Source: G965215055 sp965242685 (GTDB lineage Bacteria; Pseudomonadota; Gammaproteobacteria; UBA4575). From it: a DNA stretch of 64,000 nucleotides. Both the position numbers and the translations under genes were made by a program. Shown piece after piece: positions 41,766 to 49,854 of this stretch (position 1 is its first letter; every line of letters starts with the position of its first letter). The stretch is taken from NCBI GenBank assembly GCA_965242685.1, contig OZ251487.1, positions 496,001-560,000 of the forward strand. Reading direction: 5' to 3'. The notes under the pieces were generated by a model. The model worked only from the letters and a program-made list of their open reading frames with translations, did not search any database and was not told where the DNA came from.

Positions 41766-43190
41766 ATGTCGATACATTCAATCGTACCCGTAATTCTGTC
41801 TGGTGGTGCCGGTACCCGGTTGTGGCCGCTTTCCAGAAGACTTTATCCCAAACAGTTTATCCCTCTGCACGAAGGTAAGAGTCTGTTCCGGTCGGCGGCG
41901 GAGCGTGCGGCGGGTTTACAGCATATAGACAGTCTGTTGGTCGTCTGTAACGACGAGCACCGGTTTATGGTCGCCGAGCAGTTGCGTCAATCAAATGTGC
42001 CCCCCGCGGATATTATCCTTGAGCCAGTCGGACGCAATACTGCGCCTGCTATCACCGCGGCCGCCATTCATGCCTTGCATAGAGACCCCGAAACGCGCTT
42101 GTTGATATTGCCCGCCGATCACGTTATTACTGGTCTGGATAAGTTTCAATCGGCGGTCACCGTGGCGTATGACGTCGCCGATGACGCACTGGTCACGTTC
42201 GGGGTGGTGCCGACGCGTGCCGAAACCGGTTTCGGTTATATCAGGCTGGACAGGCCTGTAGAAAAGAATAACAAAACCGTTTATCACGTCGGTGAGTTTG
42301 TTGAAAAACCCGGGCACGATACCGCGCAACGATACGTGGCCTGTGGCGACTACCTATGGAACAGTGGCATGTTCCTGTTTCGTGCCGACTTTTATCTGGA
42401 TGAGATCAAGAAATTGTATCCGGATATCTTTGATGCGTGCAGCCGGGCATACGCGAAAGCCCGGCATGACCTGGATTTCATTCGCCTGGATGAGCGGGAG
42501 TTTTCTGCGGCTGCCGACGTTTCGGTTGACTATGCGGTTATGGAGAAAACCGAGAAGGCGGTAGTGGTTCCCCTCGAGAGTGCTTGGAGTGACGCGGGTT
42601 CTTGGCGTGCACTGTGGCAATCATCCGAACGGGACGCCAAAAACAACGCGCTCCACGGCGACGTTTTGGTGCAAGATTGTAACGGCTGTTATGTTCGTGC
42701 CGATCATCGTCTGGTTACAGTCGTGGGGGCAAGGGATCAAGTTATTATTGAAACTGCGGATGCCGTGCTGGTGGTGCCGCATGCGCGTGCCCAAGAGGTG
42801 AAGGGCGTCGTTGACAAACTCAAGGCCCGTGCGCGCAGCGAAGTTGAACTACATCGCAAGGTGCATCGTCCCTGGGGGACGTATACAACGGTGGATGTGG
42901 GTGAGCAATTCAAGGTAAAACGCATTACCGTTTACCCTGGACGGAAACTGTCCTTGCAGGTGCACCGGCATCGCGCCGAGCATTGGATCGTCGTCAAGGG
43001 AACGGCAAAGGTCACGCGAGGCGAAGAACAATTTACGCTCGGCGAGAATCAATCCACCTACATTCCTATTGGCACCAAACATCGACTGGAAAATCCGGGC
43101 AATACATTACTCAGGCTCATTGAAGTACAATCAGGTGCGTATTTGGAAGAAGATGACATTACACGCTTTGACGACAGCTATGGCCGTTGA
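41766..43190 (+). CDS. manC: Mannose-1-phosphate guanylyltransferase / mannose-6-phosphate isomerase
   Basis: A 474-residue bifunctional type II enzyme making GDP-mannose for surface polysaccharides. The N-terminal nucleotidyltransferase has the pyrophosphorylase signature GGAGTRLWPLSRRLYPKQF (residues 13-31) and EFVEKPG. The C-terminal cupin isomerase domain (from about 360) has PGRKLSLQVHRHRAEHW. It sits 12 bases after lnt and 6 before leuS, so it is probably co-transcribed with housekeeping genes rather than in a polysaccharide cluster. The xanB/algA/cpsB names describe the same family. Confidence 0.94.
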   Translation: MSIHSIVPVILSGGAGTRLWPLSRRLYPKQFIPLHEGKSLFRSAAERAAGLQHIDSLLVVCNDEHRFMVAEQLRQSNVPPADIILEPVGRNTAPAITAAAIHALHRDPETRLLILPADHVITGLDKFQSAVTVAYDVADDALVTFGVVPTRAETGFGYIRLDRPVEKNNKTVYHVGEFVEKPGHDTAQRYVACGDYLWNSGMFLFRADFYLDEIKKLYPDIFDACSRAYAKARHDLDFIRLDEREFSAAADVSVDYAVMEKTEKAVVVPLESAWSDAGSWRALWQSSERDAKNNALHGDVLVQDCNGCYVRADHRLVTVVGARDQVIIETADAVLVVPHARAQEVKGVVDKLKARARSEVELHRKVHRPWGTYTTVDVGEQFKVKRITVYPGRKLSLQVHRHRAEHWIVVKGTAKVTRGEEQFTLGENQSTYIPIGTKHRLENPGNTLLRLIEVQSGAYLEEDDITRFDDSYGR

Positions 43191-43196
43191 CAAACG

Positions 43197-45674
43197 ATGA
43201 CCGACCGACCGAAAACGATACACACCTCTTACAACCCTCGGGAGCTCGAACCCGTCGTCCAGGCTCAATGGGAGCAGCAGCAGGCATTCAGGGCAACCGA
43301 AGATGAACGGGCGGAAAAATTTTACTGTCTGTCCATGTTTCCGTATCCAAGCGGGCGTTTGCACATCGGCCACGTGCGCAACTATACCATTGGCGACGTC
43401 ATCAGCCGCTACCACCGGATGCAAGGCAGAAACGTCCTGCAGCCGATGGGCTGGGACGCATTCGGCTTGCCGGCGGAGAATGCCGCCATCCGCAATAAGG
43501 CCTCACCCGCCGCGTGGACGTATACAAACATCGAACACATGCGCGCGCAGCTCAAGCGCTTGGGCTTTGCCTATGACTGGGGACGTGAAATGGCCACTTG
43601 TCATCCCGAATATTATCGCTGGGAACAGTGGTTTTTTATCCGGCTTCACGCCGCGGGACGGGTATACAAGAAAAAAGCGGTAGTGAACTGGGACCCCGTT
43701 GATCAAACGGTATTGGCCAATGAACAGGTCATTGACGGGCGCGGTTGGAGATCGGGCGCGGTGGTGGAACGCAGGGAGATCGCACAATGGTTTCTGAGAA
43801 TTACCGACTATGCCGATGAATTATTGCGCGACGTTGAACGGCTGGAAGGCTGGCCGGAGCGGGTCAAGGCCATGCAGGTCAACTGGATTGGGCGTTCGCA
43901 AGGCGTGGAGATAATCTTTGAGGTTGAAGGCCGGGCACCCTTGAATATATTTACTACGCGCCCCGACACCTTAATGGGCGTGACTTGTCTCGCCGTGGCC
44001 CCGGAACATGCGCTGGCGGTTCAGATTGCCGAGTCTTCGCCCGAGGTCGCGGAATTCCTGCATGCTTGTAAACGTACCAAGGTCTCCGAGGCAGAGATCA
44101 ACACCCTGGAAAAACGCGGCATTGATACCGGGCTGTACGCACTTCATCCTCTTACCGAAGAAAAAATTCCGATTTGGGTCGCCAATTTCGTATTGATTGA
44201 GTATGGCTCGGGTGCGGTAATGTCGGTTCCCGCCCACGATCAGCGCGATTGGGAATTTGCCACTCACTATAGACTGCCGATCAAACCGGTCATCGCCGCC
44301 GATCAGGGCGACACCTTTACAGACGTTTCCCAAGGCGCGTTCGTTGACAAGGGTTGGTTGTTTGACTCCGGGCAATTCGACGGCTTGAATTCGCAGCAGG
44401 CATTTGACGCCATCGCCGATGAACTGGAATGCAGACGGAAAGGCCGGCGCATTACCAATTATCGCTTGCGTGACTGGTGTATATCCCGCCAGCGCTATTG
44501 GGGATGCCCCATTCCGATTATCAATTGTGACACCTGCGGGGCGGTGCCGGTACCTGAAGACGACCTGCCCGTGCGGCTGCCCGAAGACGTTCATCTAGAC
44601 GGTGCGGCGTCTCCTCTCAAGTCCCTGGCGTCGTTCATGCGGACTACGTGTCCCCGTTGTAACGCCGCCGCCACCAGAGAGACCGACACCTTCGACACGT
44701 TCTTTGAGTCAAGCTGGTATTTTGCCCGTTACTGCTGCACCGATAATAACGCCTCCATGCTGGACGAACGCACGCGCTACTGGATGCCGGTCGATCAGTA
44801 TGTCGGTGGTATCGAGCACGCCGTTTTACATCTTCTGTATGCGAGGTTTTTCAGCAAACTCATGCGCGATCAGGGGTTGTACGAGTTTGACGAACCATTT
44901 ACTAATCTCTTGACCCAGGGCATGGTATTAAAGGATGGTGCCAAGATGTCCAAGTCGAAGGGCAACACAGTAGACCCCGAGGGATTGATCGAAAAATACG
45001 GCGCCGACACCGTGCGCCTGTTCGTCATGTTTGCCGCGCCACCCGAACACACCCTAGAATGGTCGGACACCGCCGTGGAAGGCGCCTACCGCTTTATCAA
45101 TAAACTGTGGCGATTGGTCGAAGACTATGCAGAGGCCGGCATCGTCGCCGATACGTTGAAGACTAGCGAACTGAACGCCGGGCAAAATCAACTGCGACGT
45201 AAAACCCATGCTACAATAAAAAAGGTAACCGATGACATCGGCAGGCGTTACACTTTTAATACTGCAATCGCCGCAAATATGGAACTGGTCAATGAAATTA
45301 CCAGTTTCAAAGACGAATCAAAGCAGGGACGAGAGGTTTACCGTGAGGCATTACAATCCGTCTTGCTGATGCTTGCGCCCGTCCTGCCGCACGTGTGCCA
45401 CGTCTTGTGGCAGCGCCTGGGGCACGATAGGCCGATACATGAAGCAGCTTGGCCGAAGGTGGACGAACGCGCACTGCAAAGAGATACTGTTACTCTCGTG
45501 GTACAGGTGAACGGCAGAAAGCGCGCTACCGTAAGCATTCCCGCGATTGCGGAAAGAGAGGTGATGGAAGAAGCCGCCCTGAATCATCAAAACGTACGAC
45601 GGTTCATTGAAAACAGGAATATCGTGAAAATCATCATCGTACCGGAACGTCTGGTCAACGTCGTGGTATCCTAA
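43197..45674 (+). CDS. leuS: Leucyl-tRNA synthetase
   Basis: An 825-residue class I synthetase that charges tRNA-Leu. The HIGH motif is residues 56-59 (SGRLHIGHVRNY) and KMSKS is at about 583-587. The CP1 editing domain is present between them with the T-rich LNIFTTRPDTLMGVT segment. The zinc-type CPRCN and CDTCG pairs are seen. The start ATG overlaps no gene; lptE follows after 9 bases, the usual leuS-lptE linkage. Confidence 0.98.
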   Translation: MTDRPKTIHTSYNPRELEPVVQAQWEQQQAFRATEDERAEKFYCLSMFPYPSGRLHIGHVRNYTIGDVISRYHRMQGRNVLQPMGWDAFGLPAENAAIRNKASPAAWTYTNIEHMRAQLKRLGFAYDWGREMATCHPEYYRWEQWFFIRLHAAGRVYKKKAVVNWDPVDQTVLANEQVIDGRGWRSGAVVERREIAQWFLRITDYADELLRDVERLEGWPERVKAMQVNWIGRSQGVEIIFEVEGRAPLNIFTTRPDTLMGVTCLAVAPEHALAVQIAESSPEVAEFLHACKRTKVSEAEINTLEKRGIDTGLYALHPLTEEKIPIWVANFVLIEYGSGAVMSVPAHDQRDWEFATHYRLPIKPVIAADQGDTFTDVSQGAFVDKGWLFDSGQFDGLNSQQAFDAIADELECRRKGRRITNYRLRDWCISRQRYWGCPIPIINCDTCGAVPVPEDDLPVRLPEDVHLDGAASPLKSLASFMRTTCPRCNAAATRETDTFDTFFESSWYFARYCCTDNNASMLDERTRYWMPVDQYVGGIEHAVLHLLYARFFSKLMRDQGLYEFDEPFTNLLTQGMVLKDGAKMSKSKGNTVDPEGLIEKYGADTVRLFVMFAAPPEHTLEWSDTAVEGAYRFINKLWRLVEDYAEAGIVADTLKTSELNAGQNQLRRKTHATIKKVTDDIGRRYTFNTAIAANMELVNEITSFKDESKQGREVYREALQSVLLMLAPVLPHVCHVLWQRLGHDRPIHEAAWPKVDERALQRDTVTLVVQVNGRKRATVSIPAIAEREVMEEAALNHQNVRRFIENRNIVKIIIVPERLVNVVVS

Positions 45675-45683
45675 ACCCTCCAT

Positions 45684-46196
45684 ATGCTACACATCATCGT
45701 CAACAGAGCCTTATGCGTGCTGATTTTTCTCGGCACACTGTCCGCCTGCGGGTTTCATCTGGCAGGCACGATGGGCGATGTGCCGAAGGACCTGGGCAAC
45801 GTCTCCGTGGAGGGCGTGTCCGACGGCCTTGCGCTGGCCGGCCTCGTGGAAAAGCACCTTACGTCAACTCACGTCAACGTGGTCGCGGTGGATCAAGCAA
45901 CGATGTTGGTAAACGTACTTGATGAAGAAACGTCAAAAACCGTACTGTCAATAGACAGCGACGGCAAGGCGCGGGAATACGAACTGATCCTCAAGGCCTC
46001 CTTTGAAGTGAAGGACCCCGACGGCGGCAACCTGCTGCCCGGCAAGCAATACATCAGCGTGCGTCGCGACTTCGTCTTCGACAAAAACAATATCCTGGCC
46101 TCCAACGAAGAAGAACAAGGACTGTTTGATGAAATGCGCAACGAAGCTGCAAAACTCCTTATCTATCGTTTGCGGACGATTCAACTTTCCGATTGA
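45684..46196 (+). CDS. lptE: LPS-assembly lipoprotein LptE
   Basis: A 170-residue outer-membrane lipoprotein that plugs the LptD barrel for LPS export. The N-terminal signal peptide ends in the lipobox LSAC, with Cys22, followed by GFHLAG, the hallmark of LptE/RlpB. The C-terminal region RNEAAKLLIYRLRTIQ is conserved. It follows leuS closely. In most relatives holA comes next; here 3.7 kb intervene. Confidence 0.92.
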   Translation: MLHIIVNRALCVLIFLGTLSACGFHLAGTMGDVPKDLGNVSVEGVSDGLALAGLVEKHLTSTHVNVVAVDQATMLVNVLDEETSKTVLSIDSDGKAREYELILKASFEVKDPDGGNLLPGKQYISVRRDFVFDKNNILASNEEEQGLFDEMRNEAAKLLIYRLRTIQLSD

Positions 46197-46303
46197 TTAT
46201 CTTTTAGGAAAAGGCAACCCCGAAAGTGCGGATGCGGTGATCACATTGAAAGAATATTTAGTGAAATTTTTTAAGAATGGCGTAATGGGGAGGAAGTTTT
46301 GTG

Positions 46304-46864
46304 ATGGAACATAAACTAAAAGTACGAGTGGATAACCTTGAAGTGGAACTAGTTGGTACGGAAGGGTTTGTCAAGGAGTACGAAGCAAAGTTTTCCTTAG
46401 TAGAAAAGGTGAGAGAGCTAGTTAATATAAAAGGGAATGGGAATGAAGGTAATGGATCGAAAACCGCATCAGGTCGCCAGACGTCCAAGAAAGAAAATGG
46501 TCAGGGAGAAAAAAAGCCATTTCCTTACGTGTTTGACCTAAGCGCGGAAAAAATAAAAATAACAGTGAACAAAATACCGGGTAGTAACAGGGCTGAAAAG
46601 CAAGTGAATGTAGCACTTTTGTATCTTTTGGGAATGAAACTTAAAACTGGCAATAGAGAGGAAATACCTACTAAGGAAATAAGGGAACAATGCGAAGAGC
46701 ATGGTTGTCTTGATAAGCCGAATATAGCTAGATACTTGCGGGAGAAAAAGAAACTCTTTTCTATTAGTGGAAGGAGAGGTAGCTCTACGATCAGGCTCAC
46801 AAACTCTGGTGAAGATGAAGCTAGGATGCTGGCAGAACATCTCAACAATGAACAGCCTGAATAA
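46304..46864 (+). CDS. Uncharacterised protein with C-terminal winged-helix-like domain (module gene A)
   Basis: A 186-residue protein I do not recognise as a named family. Three parts are visible. Residues 1-40 look like a small strand-rich domain (LKVRVDNLEVELVGTEGFVK). Residues 41-71 are a Gly/Asn/Lys-rich, probably flexible linker. Residues 75-180 are helical, with KQVNVALLYLLGMKL, then an IPTKEIREQCEEHG helix-turn-helix-like stretch and a basic SISGRRGSSTIRLTNSG wing, suggesting DNA binding or a protein-protein winged helix. GGAGG precedes the ATG at 46304. The gene overlaps the next by 17 bases, so the two are co-translated. Low G+C compared with lptE. A regulator, sensor or antitoxin-like partner is possible but unproven. 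Confidence 0.6.
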   Translation: MEHKLKVRVDNLEVELVGTEGFVKEYEAKFSLVEKVRELVNIKGNGNEGNGSKTASGRQTSKKENGQGEKKPFPYVFDLSAEKIKITVNKIPGSNRAEKQVNVALLYLLGMKLKTGNREEIPTKEIREQCEEHGCLDKPNIARYLREKKKLFSISGRRGSSTIRLTNSGEDEARMLAEHLNNEQPE

Positions 46865-47621
46865 CCTGCAAAAACTGCTTGAGTCTGGGTTTGATAAGCC
46901 TATAGCAGAGGAACTCGTATCCTATTACCAGAGTGTTACTAAAAACTATTTTCAGGGTAAATGGGAAGCGAGCATGAGTGCAGGCGGCAAGTTTGTAGAG
47001 GTGGGGCTTAGAGCACTAGACTGGGAGTTATTTGGAAAAGATACGCCTTTTAATGAAGCATTAAGTCCCTTTGACGATAGACTTCTGAAAAAATATGCAG
47101 ATCATCAAACTGGCCAACAATCATATAAGACTTTAATCCCGAGAGTTCTTAGGGCTGCTTACGATTTCAGGAACACGCGGGGTGTTGCTCATGCGTCAGA
47201 TATTTCTCCAAATGAAATGGATGCAACGTTTGTACTTTATTCGGTCAAGTGGGTTCTTGCAGAGATAGTTCGGCTTAAATCAAATTTATCACCTAGTGAG
47301 GCAAAATCTCTTGTTGAGGCAATAACTAAGAGGAATATTCCACTAGTTTGGCATGAAGGCGAAGTAATAAGGATCCTAAATCCCAAAATTTCTGCTAAAG
47401 ATAAAGTCCTTTTATTGTTGAGCCATTTTCCTGATTCCAAGACAGACAAAGAGCTTTGCAAGATAACTGAGTATTCAAACATTTCTGTCTTTAGAAAAAA
47501 TTGTTTGAAGGTACTTCATCGGGAAGCACTTATACATTACAACGCTGGGAATGGCCTATGTACGATCTCCCCCACGGGAATAGCACGGGCAGAGGAGGTG
47601 GCAAGAAAACACGCGAAGTGA
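46848..47621 (+). CDS. HEPN-like protein with C-terminal winged-helix-like domain (module gene B)
   Basis: A 257-residue protein without a family name I can give. The helical N-terminal part (about 1-145) contains FRNTRGVAH, with Arg108 and His115, in the pattern R-N-x5-H seen in HEPN ribonucleases and Abi-C type abortive-infection proteins; a following helix has VLYSVKWVLAEIVRL. A middle segment VWHEGEVIRILNPKISAKDKV leads to a winged-helix-like C-terminus (about 181-250) with helix SNISVFRKNCLKVL. ATG at 46848 is chosen because it overlaps gene A by 17 bases; the frame stays open upstream to 46767. Toxin or RNase activity is inference; it could also be a nucleic-acid-binding HEPN without activity. 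Confidence 0.6.
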   Translation: MNSLNNLQKLLESGFDKPIAEELVSYYQSVTKNYFQGKWEASMSAGGKFVEVGLRALDWELFGKDTPFNEALSPFDDRLLKKYADHQTGQQSYKTLIPRVLRAAYDFRNTRGVAHASDISPNEMDATFVLYSVKWVLAEIVRLKSNLSPSEAKSLVEAITKRNIPLVWHEGEVIRILNPKISAKDKVLLLLSHFPDSKTDKELCKITEYSNISVFRKNCLKVLHREALIHYNAGNGLCTISPTGIARAEEVARKHAK

Positions 47622-47712
47622 CTTCCTAGCATAGATGTAACGAAAAAAACTGGTCACTGCTTTTTGCAATCATCTCCCCAAACGCCCACTATTTTTGTCG
47701 CAAGTTTCTGTT

Positions 47713-48591
47713 TTACTGGAGTTTTCTGAAAATCACCTTAGCCATCGCCGCCGAGTCCAGGCCCTCGTCGCCCTGTGCCACGACCTTCTCCAAGTATCCG
47801 GCGGACAACTCGGTGCCGGGCAGGGGAATCCCGTTCTCGTTGGCACTGCTCAATGCGATGTTGATGTCCTTGTGGTGCAGGCCGGCCTTGAAGCCCGGTT
47901 GGTACGCATTCTCCAACATGCGCTTGCCGTGCACCTCCAGTATCCTGCTGTACGCAAAACCGCCTAACAATGCCTCGCGTACCTTGTTTGGGTCAACGCC
48001 CGAAGCTTCGGCCAATAAAAATGCTTCGGCAACCGCCGTTATAGTCTGTGCCACCAGGATTTGATTGCAGGCCTTGGCCACCTGTCCGGCGCCGTGTGTG
48101 CCGACGTGAGTGATATTTTTTCCCAAACACTGCAAGATTGGCAAGGTCTGAGCAAACACTTCGGTGCTACCGCCCGCCATGATCGACAAAGTGCCGTCGA
48201 TGGCGCCTTGCTCGCCGCCGGATACCGGTGCATCCAGCATCCCGATGTCTTTTTCACCGAGTTGCCTAGCAAGTCGGCGCGTGACTTCGGGGGCGATCGT
48301 GCTCATGTCGATCAGTATGTGGCCGGCGGCGGCACCGTGAACGATGCCGTCGGCGCCGGTGACGATCTCCTCTACGTCGGGGCTGTCGGCGACCATCGTG
48401 ACGATGGTTGCGCAGTGCCGCGCCAATTCCGCCGGCGTCTCGTACCGATCAACGTCGTGTGATGCAAAAGGTTGCAAGGTGCTTTTTCGGCGCGCATACA
48501 ACCCCAGCCGGTACCCCGCCTTGAGCAGGTTCATCGCCATCGGCCTGCCCATGATCCCCAGGCCGATCATGCCTATCTTTTTTGTCTCCAT
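47713..48591 (-). CDS. NAD(P)-dependent beta-hydroxyacid dehydrogenase, GarR/tartronate semialdehyde reductase type
   Basis: A 292-residue enzyme of the 3-hydroxyisobutyrate dehydrogenase family. The Rossmann motif is GLGIMGRPMAMNLLKAG (10-26), substrate-binding APVSGG is at 121-126, the catalytic lysine is Lys173 in GQVAKACNQ, and KDINIAL lies near the C-terminus. The sequence favours tartronate semialdehyde (2-hydroxy-3-oxopropionate) reductase, but 3-hydroxyisobutyrate dehydrogenase cannot be excluded. It is the only minus-strand gene between uvrA and the DUF3108 gene. No glyoxylate carboligase or hydroxypyruvate isomerase gene is nearby. G+C is higher than in the flanking accessory genes. 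Confidence 0.88.
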   Translation of the reverse strand: METKKIGMIGLGIMGRPMAMNLLKAGYRLGLYARRKSTLQPFASHDVDRYETPAELARHCATIVTMVADSPDVEEIVTGADGIVHGAAAGHILIDMSTIAPEVTRRLARQLGEKDIGMLDAPVSGGEQGAIDGTLSIMAGGSTEVFAQTLPILQCLGKNITHVGTHGAGQVAKACNQILVAQTITAVAEAFLLAEASGVDPNKVREALLGGFAYSRILEVHGKRMLENAYQPGFKAGLHHKDINIALSSANENGIPLPGTELSAGYLEKVVAQGDEGLDSAAMAKVIFRKLQ

Positions 48592-48610
48592 CGTTAGGAT
48601 TGTGCGCGTG

Positions 48611-48619
48611 TGTTATGAT
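48611..48619 (+). promoter_or_regulatory. Candidate extended -10 promoter for the HsdR-N nuclease gene
   Basis: TGTTATGAT combines the TGn extension with a 5/6 -10 in the 93-base divergent gap. The start would be near 48626, placing the palindrome at 48649-48661 in the 5' untranslated leader. Confidence 0.4.
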
Positions 48620-48648
48620 GTCAGCTTACCATGTCGGCCGATTTTTGT

Positions 48649-48661
48649 ACCGGGTCCCGGT
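48649..48661. repeat. Palindrome ACCGGG-T-CCCGGT before the nuclease gene
   Basis: Two perfect 6-base half-sites flank one central base, 23 bases before the ATG at 48685. It could be a protein-binding site or a short hairpin (5-bp stem, 3-base loop) near the ribosome binding site GAGGAGAG. Confidence 0.5.
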
Positions 48662-48684
48662 TTCATGTTTGAGGAGAGTAATCC

Positions 48685-49833
48685 ATGACGTTGGAAGAAC
48701 ATATACAGGATATTAAAAATAGACTTGGAAGAAATGAGTATCTAAGTGAACAGGCAATCTCTCAGGGGATTGTCTTACGCCTTTTAGGGGCGGTGGGCTG
48801 GGATATGTATGACACCAAAGCAGTAATTCCTGAATACCAAGTCGAAGGAAAAAGGGTAGATTTTGCGCTTTGCGTGCCGAAATATAATAGACCCGTTATT
48901 TTTATCGAGGTCAAAAGGCTTGGAAATATAAAAGATGCTGACAGACAACTGTTTGATTATGCGTCTCGCGAAGGCACTCCATTTATCGTTGCGACGGATG
49001 GCAGGGAATGGCATTTCTATTTGCCCGCGCAACCCGGAGATTATGATGAAAGGAAGATATACAAGCTGGATTTGACGGAACGCGATGCCGGTGAGTCTTC
49101 AGGACGCCTGCAACGCTATTTGTCCTATGATGCCGTAGCAAGCGGGAAAGCATTGGAAGATGCACAGAGAGATTATAAAGACGAATCGGAAAGAAGACAG
49201 GCGAAAAAGAATATCCCTGAAGCATGGAAAAGATTGATAGAAGAGAAGGATGAAATTTTGCTGGATGTCATACGTGAAAAGGTAGAGGACATCTGTGGGG
49301 TTATGCCTACTCAGGAACAGGTCGTCTCTTACTTGAAGTCATTATGGGCGCCGTATACTCATACACCTGATAGTCAAAAGCAGTACATAGCCAAAAGCAG
49401 TACCTCTAAGCCAGAGCAGACGAAGAAGCAACTAAAGCGTTGGAACACGTCGCGGCGCATAACCAAAAGCAGTACCTATAAGCTAGAGGGGGATATGGAC
49501 ACATGGACAGGTGGTGGTAAAGACCCCAGAAAAATCAAAGTGACGTTCCCCGATGGGACGGTCATACATGAGGGTACAGGAGCAGGTACGTTTGTGAAAA
49601 CGGTTCGCAGGATTGGTGCTGAGAAAATACAACCACTAGGTATACCGTATCCGCCTAGTAAAAAAATACCGCTGATTTCGAAACAGATACTTGGCAGGGA
49701 ATCAAATTGGCGTGACGTTGGACTCGGGTTTTACGTAAATGTGGACTTAAACAAGTACGCAATGTTTGAACTTTTGAAAGAAATAAACGACGGATTAGGG
49801 CTTGGGTTGCGTGTTGAATTTCGCCTGCCTTGA
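48685..49833 (+). CDS. Orphan HsdR N-terminal-type PD-(D/E)xK nuclease
   Basis: A 382-residue protein. Residues 1-130 match the type I restriction HsdR N-terminal nuclease fold: Asp59 in RVDFAL, Glu75-x-Lys77 in FIEVKR, and Gln88-x3-Tyr92, the QxxxY motif. There is no helicase part, and no hsdM or hsdS gene nearby. Residues 130-275 are helical and charged with an imperfectly repeated Lys/Ser-rich linker. Residues 280-382 form a C-terminal domain starting KIKVTFPDGTVIHEG, which I recall from similar stand-alone HsdR-N proteins. The start has GAGGAGAG upstream. A defence role is plausible; the substrate is unknown. Confidence 0.75.
   Translation: MTLEEHIQDIKNRLGRNEYLSEQAISQGIVLRLLGAVGWDMYDTKAVIPEYQVEGKRVDFALCVPKYNRPVIFIEVKRLGNIKDADRQLFDYASREGTPFIVATDGREWHFYLPAQPGDYDERKIYKLDLTERDAGESSGRLQRYLSYDAVASGKALEDAQRDYKDESERRQAKKNIPEAWKRLIEEKDEILLDVIREKVEDICGVMPTQEQVVSYLKSLWAPYTHTPDSQKQYIAKSSTSKPEQTKKQLKRWNTSRRITKSSTYKLEGDMDTWTGGGKDPRKIKVTFPDGTVIHEGTGAGTFVKTVRRIGAEKIQPLGIPYPPSKKIPLISKQILGRESNWRDVGLGFYVNVDLNKYAMFELLKEINDGLGLGLRVEFRLP
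49375..49475 (+). repeat. Three copies of CAAAAGCAGTAC in the nuclease linker
   Basis: The 12-mer occurs at 49375-49386, 49392-49403 and 49464-49475. The last two extend to 26-base copies (49391-49416, 49463-49488) differing at two positions and offset by 72 bases. In frame they encode the AKSSTSKPE and TKSSTYKLE stretches. Confidence 0.85.
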
Positions 49834-49854
49834 GAGGGTGTGAATAGCCTCTCA
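49831..49854 (+). terminator. Hairpin at the end of the nuclease gene
   Basis: TGAGAGG (49831-49837, including the stop codon) pairs perfectly with CCTCTCA (49848-49854) around 10 bases. It is followed by repeated CTCAT units rather than a T run, so termination would be inefficient. It lies 17 bases before the holA ATG. Confidence 0.35.

Noticed and set aside
48061..48462. 133-codon plus-strand frame opposite the GarR-type gene
   Set aside because: Antisense shadow of a gene whose catalytic motifs are all intact.
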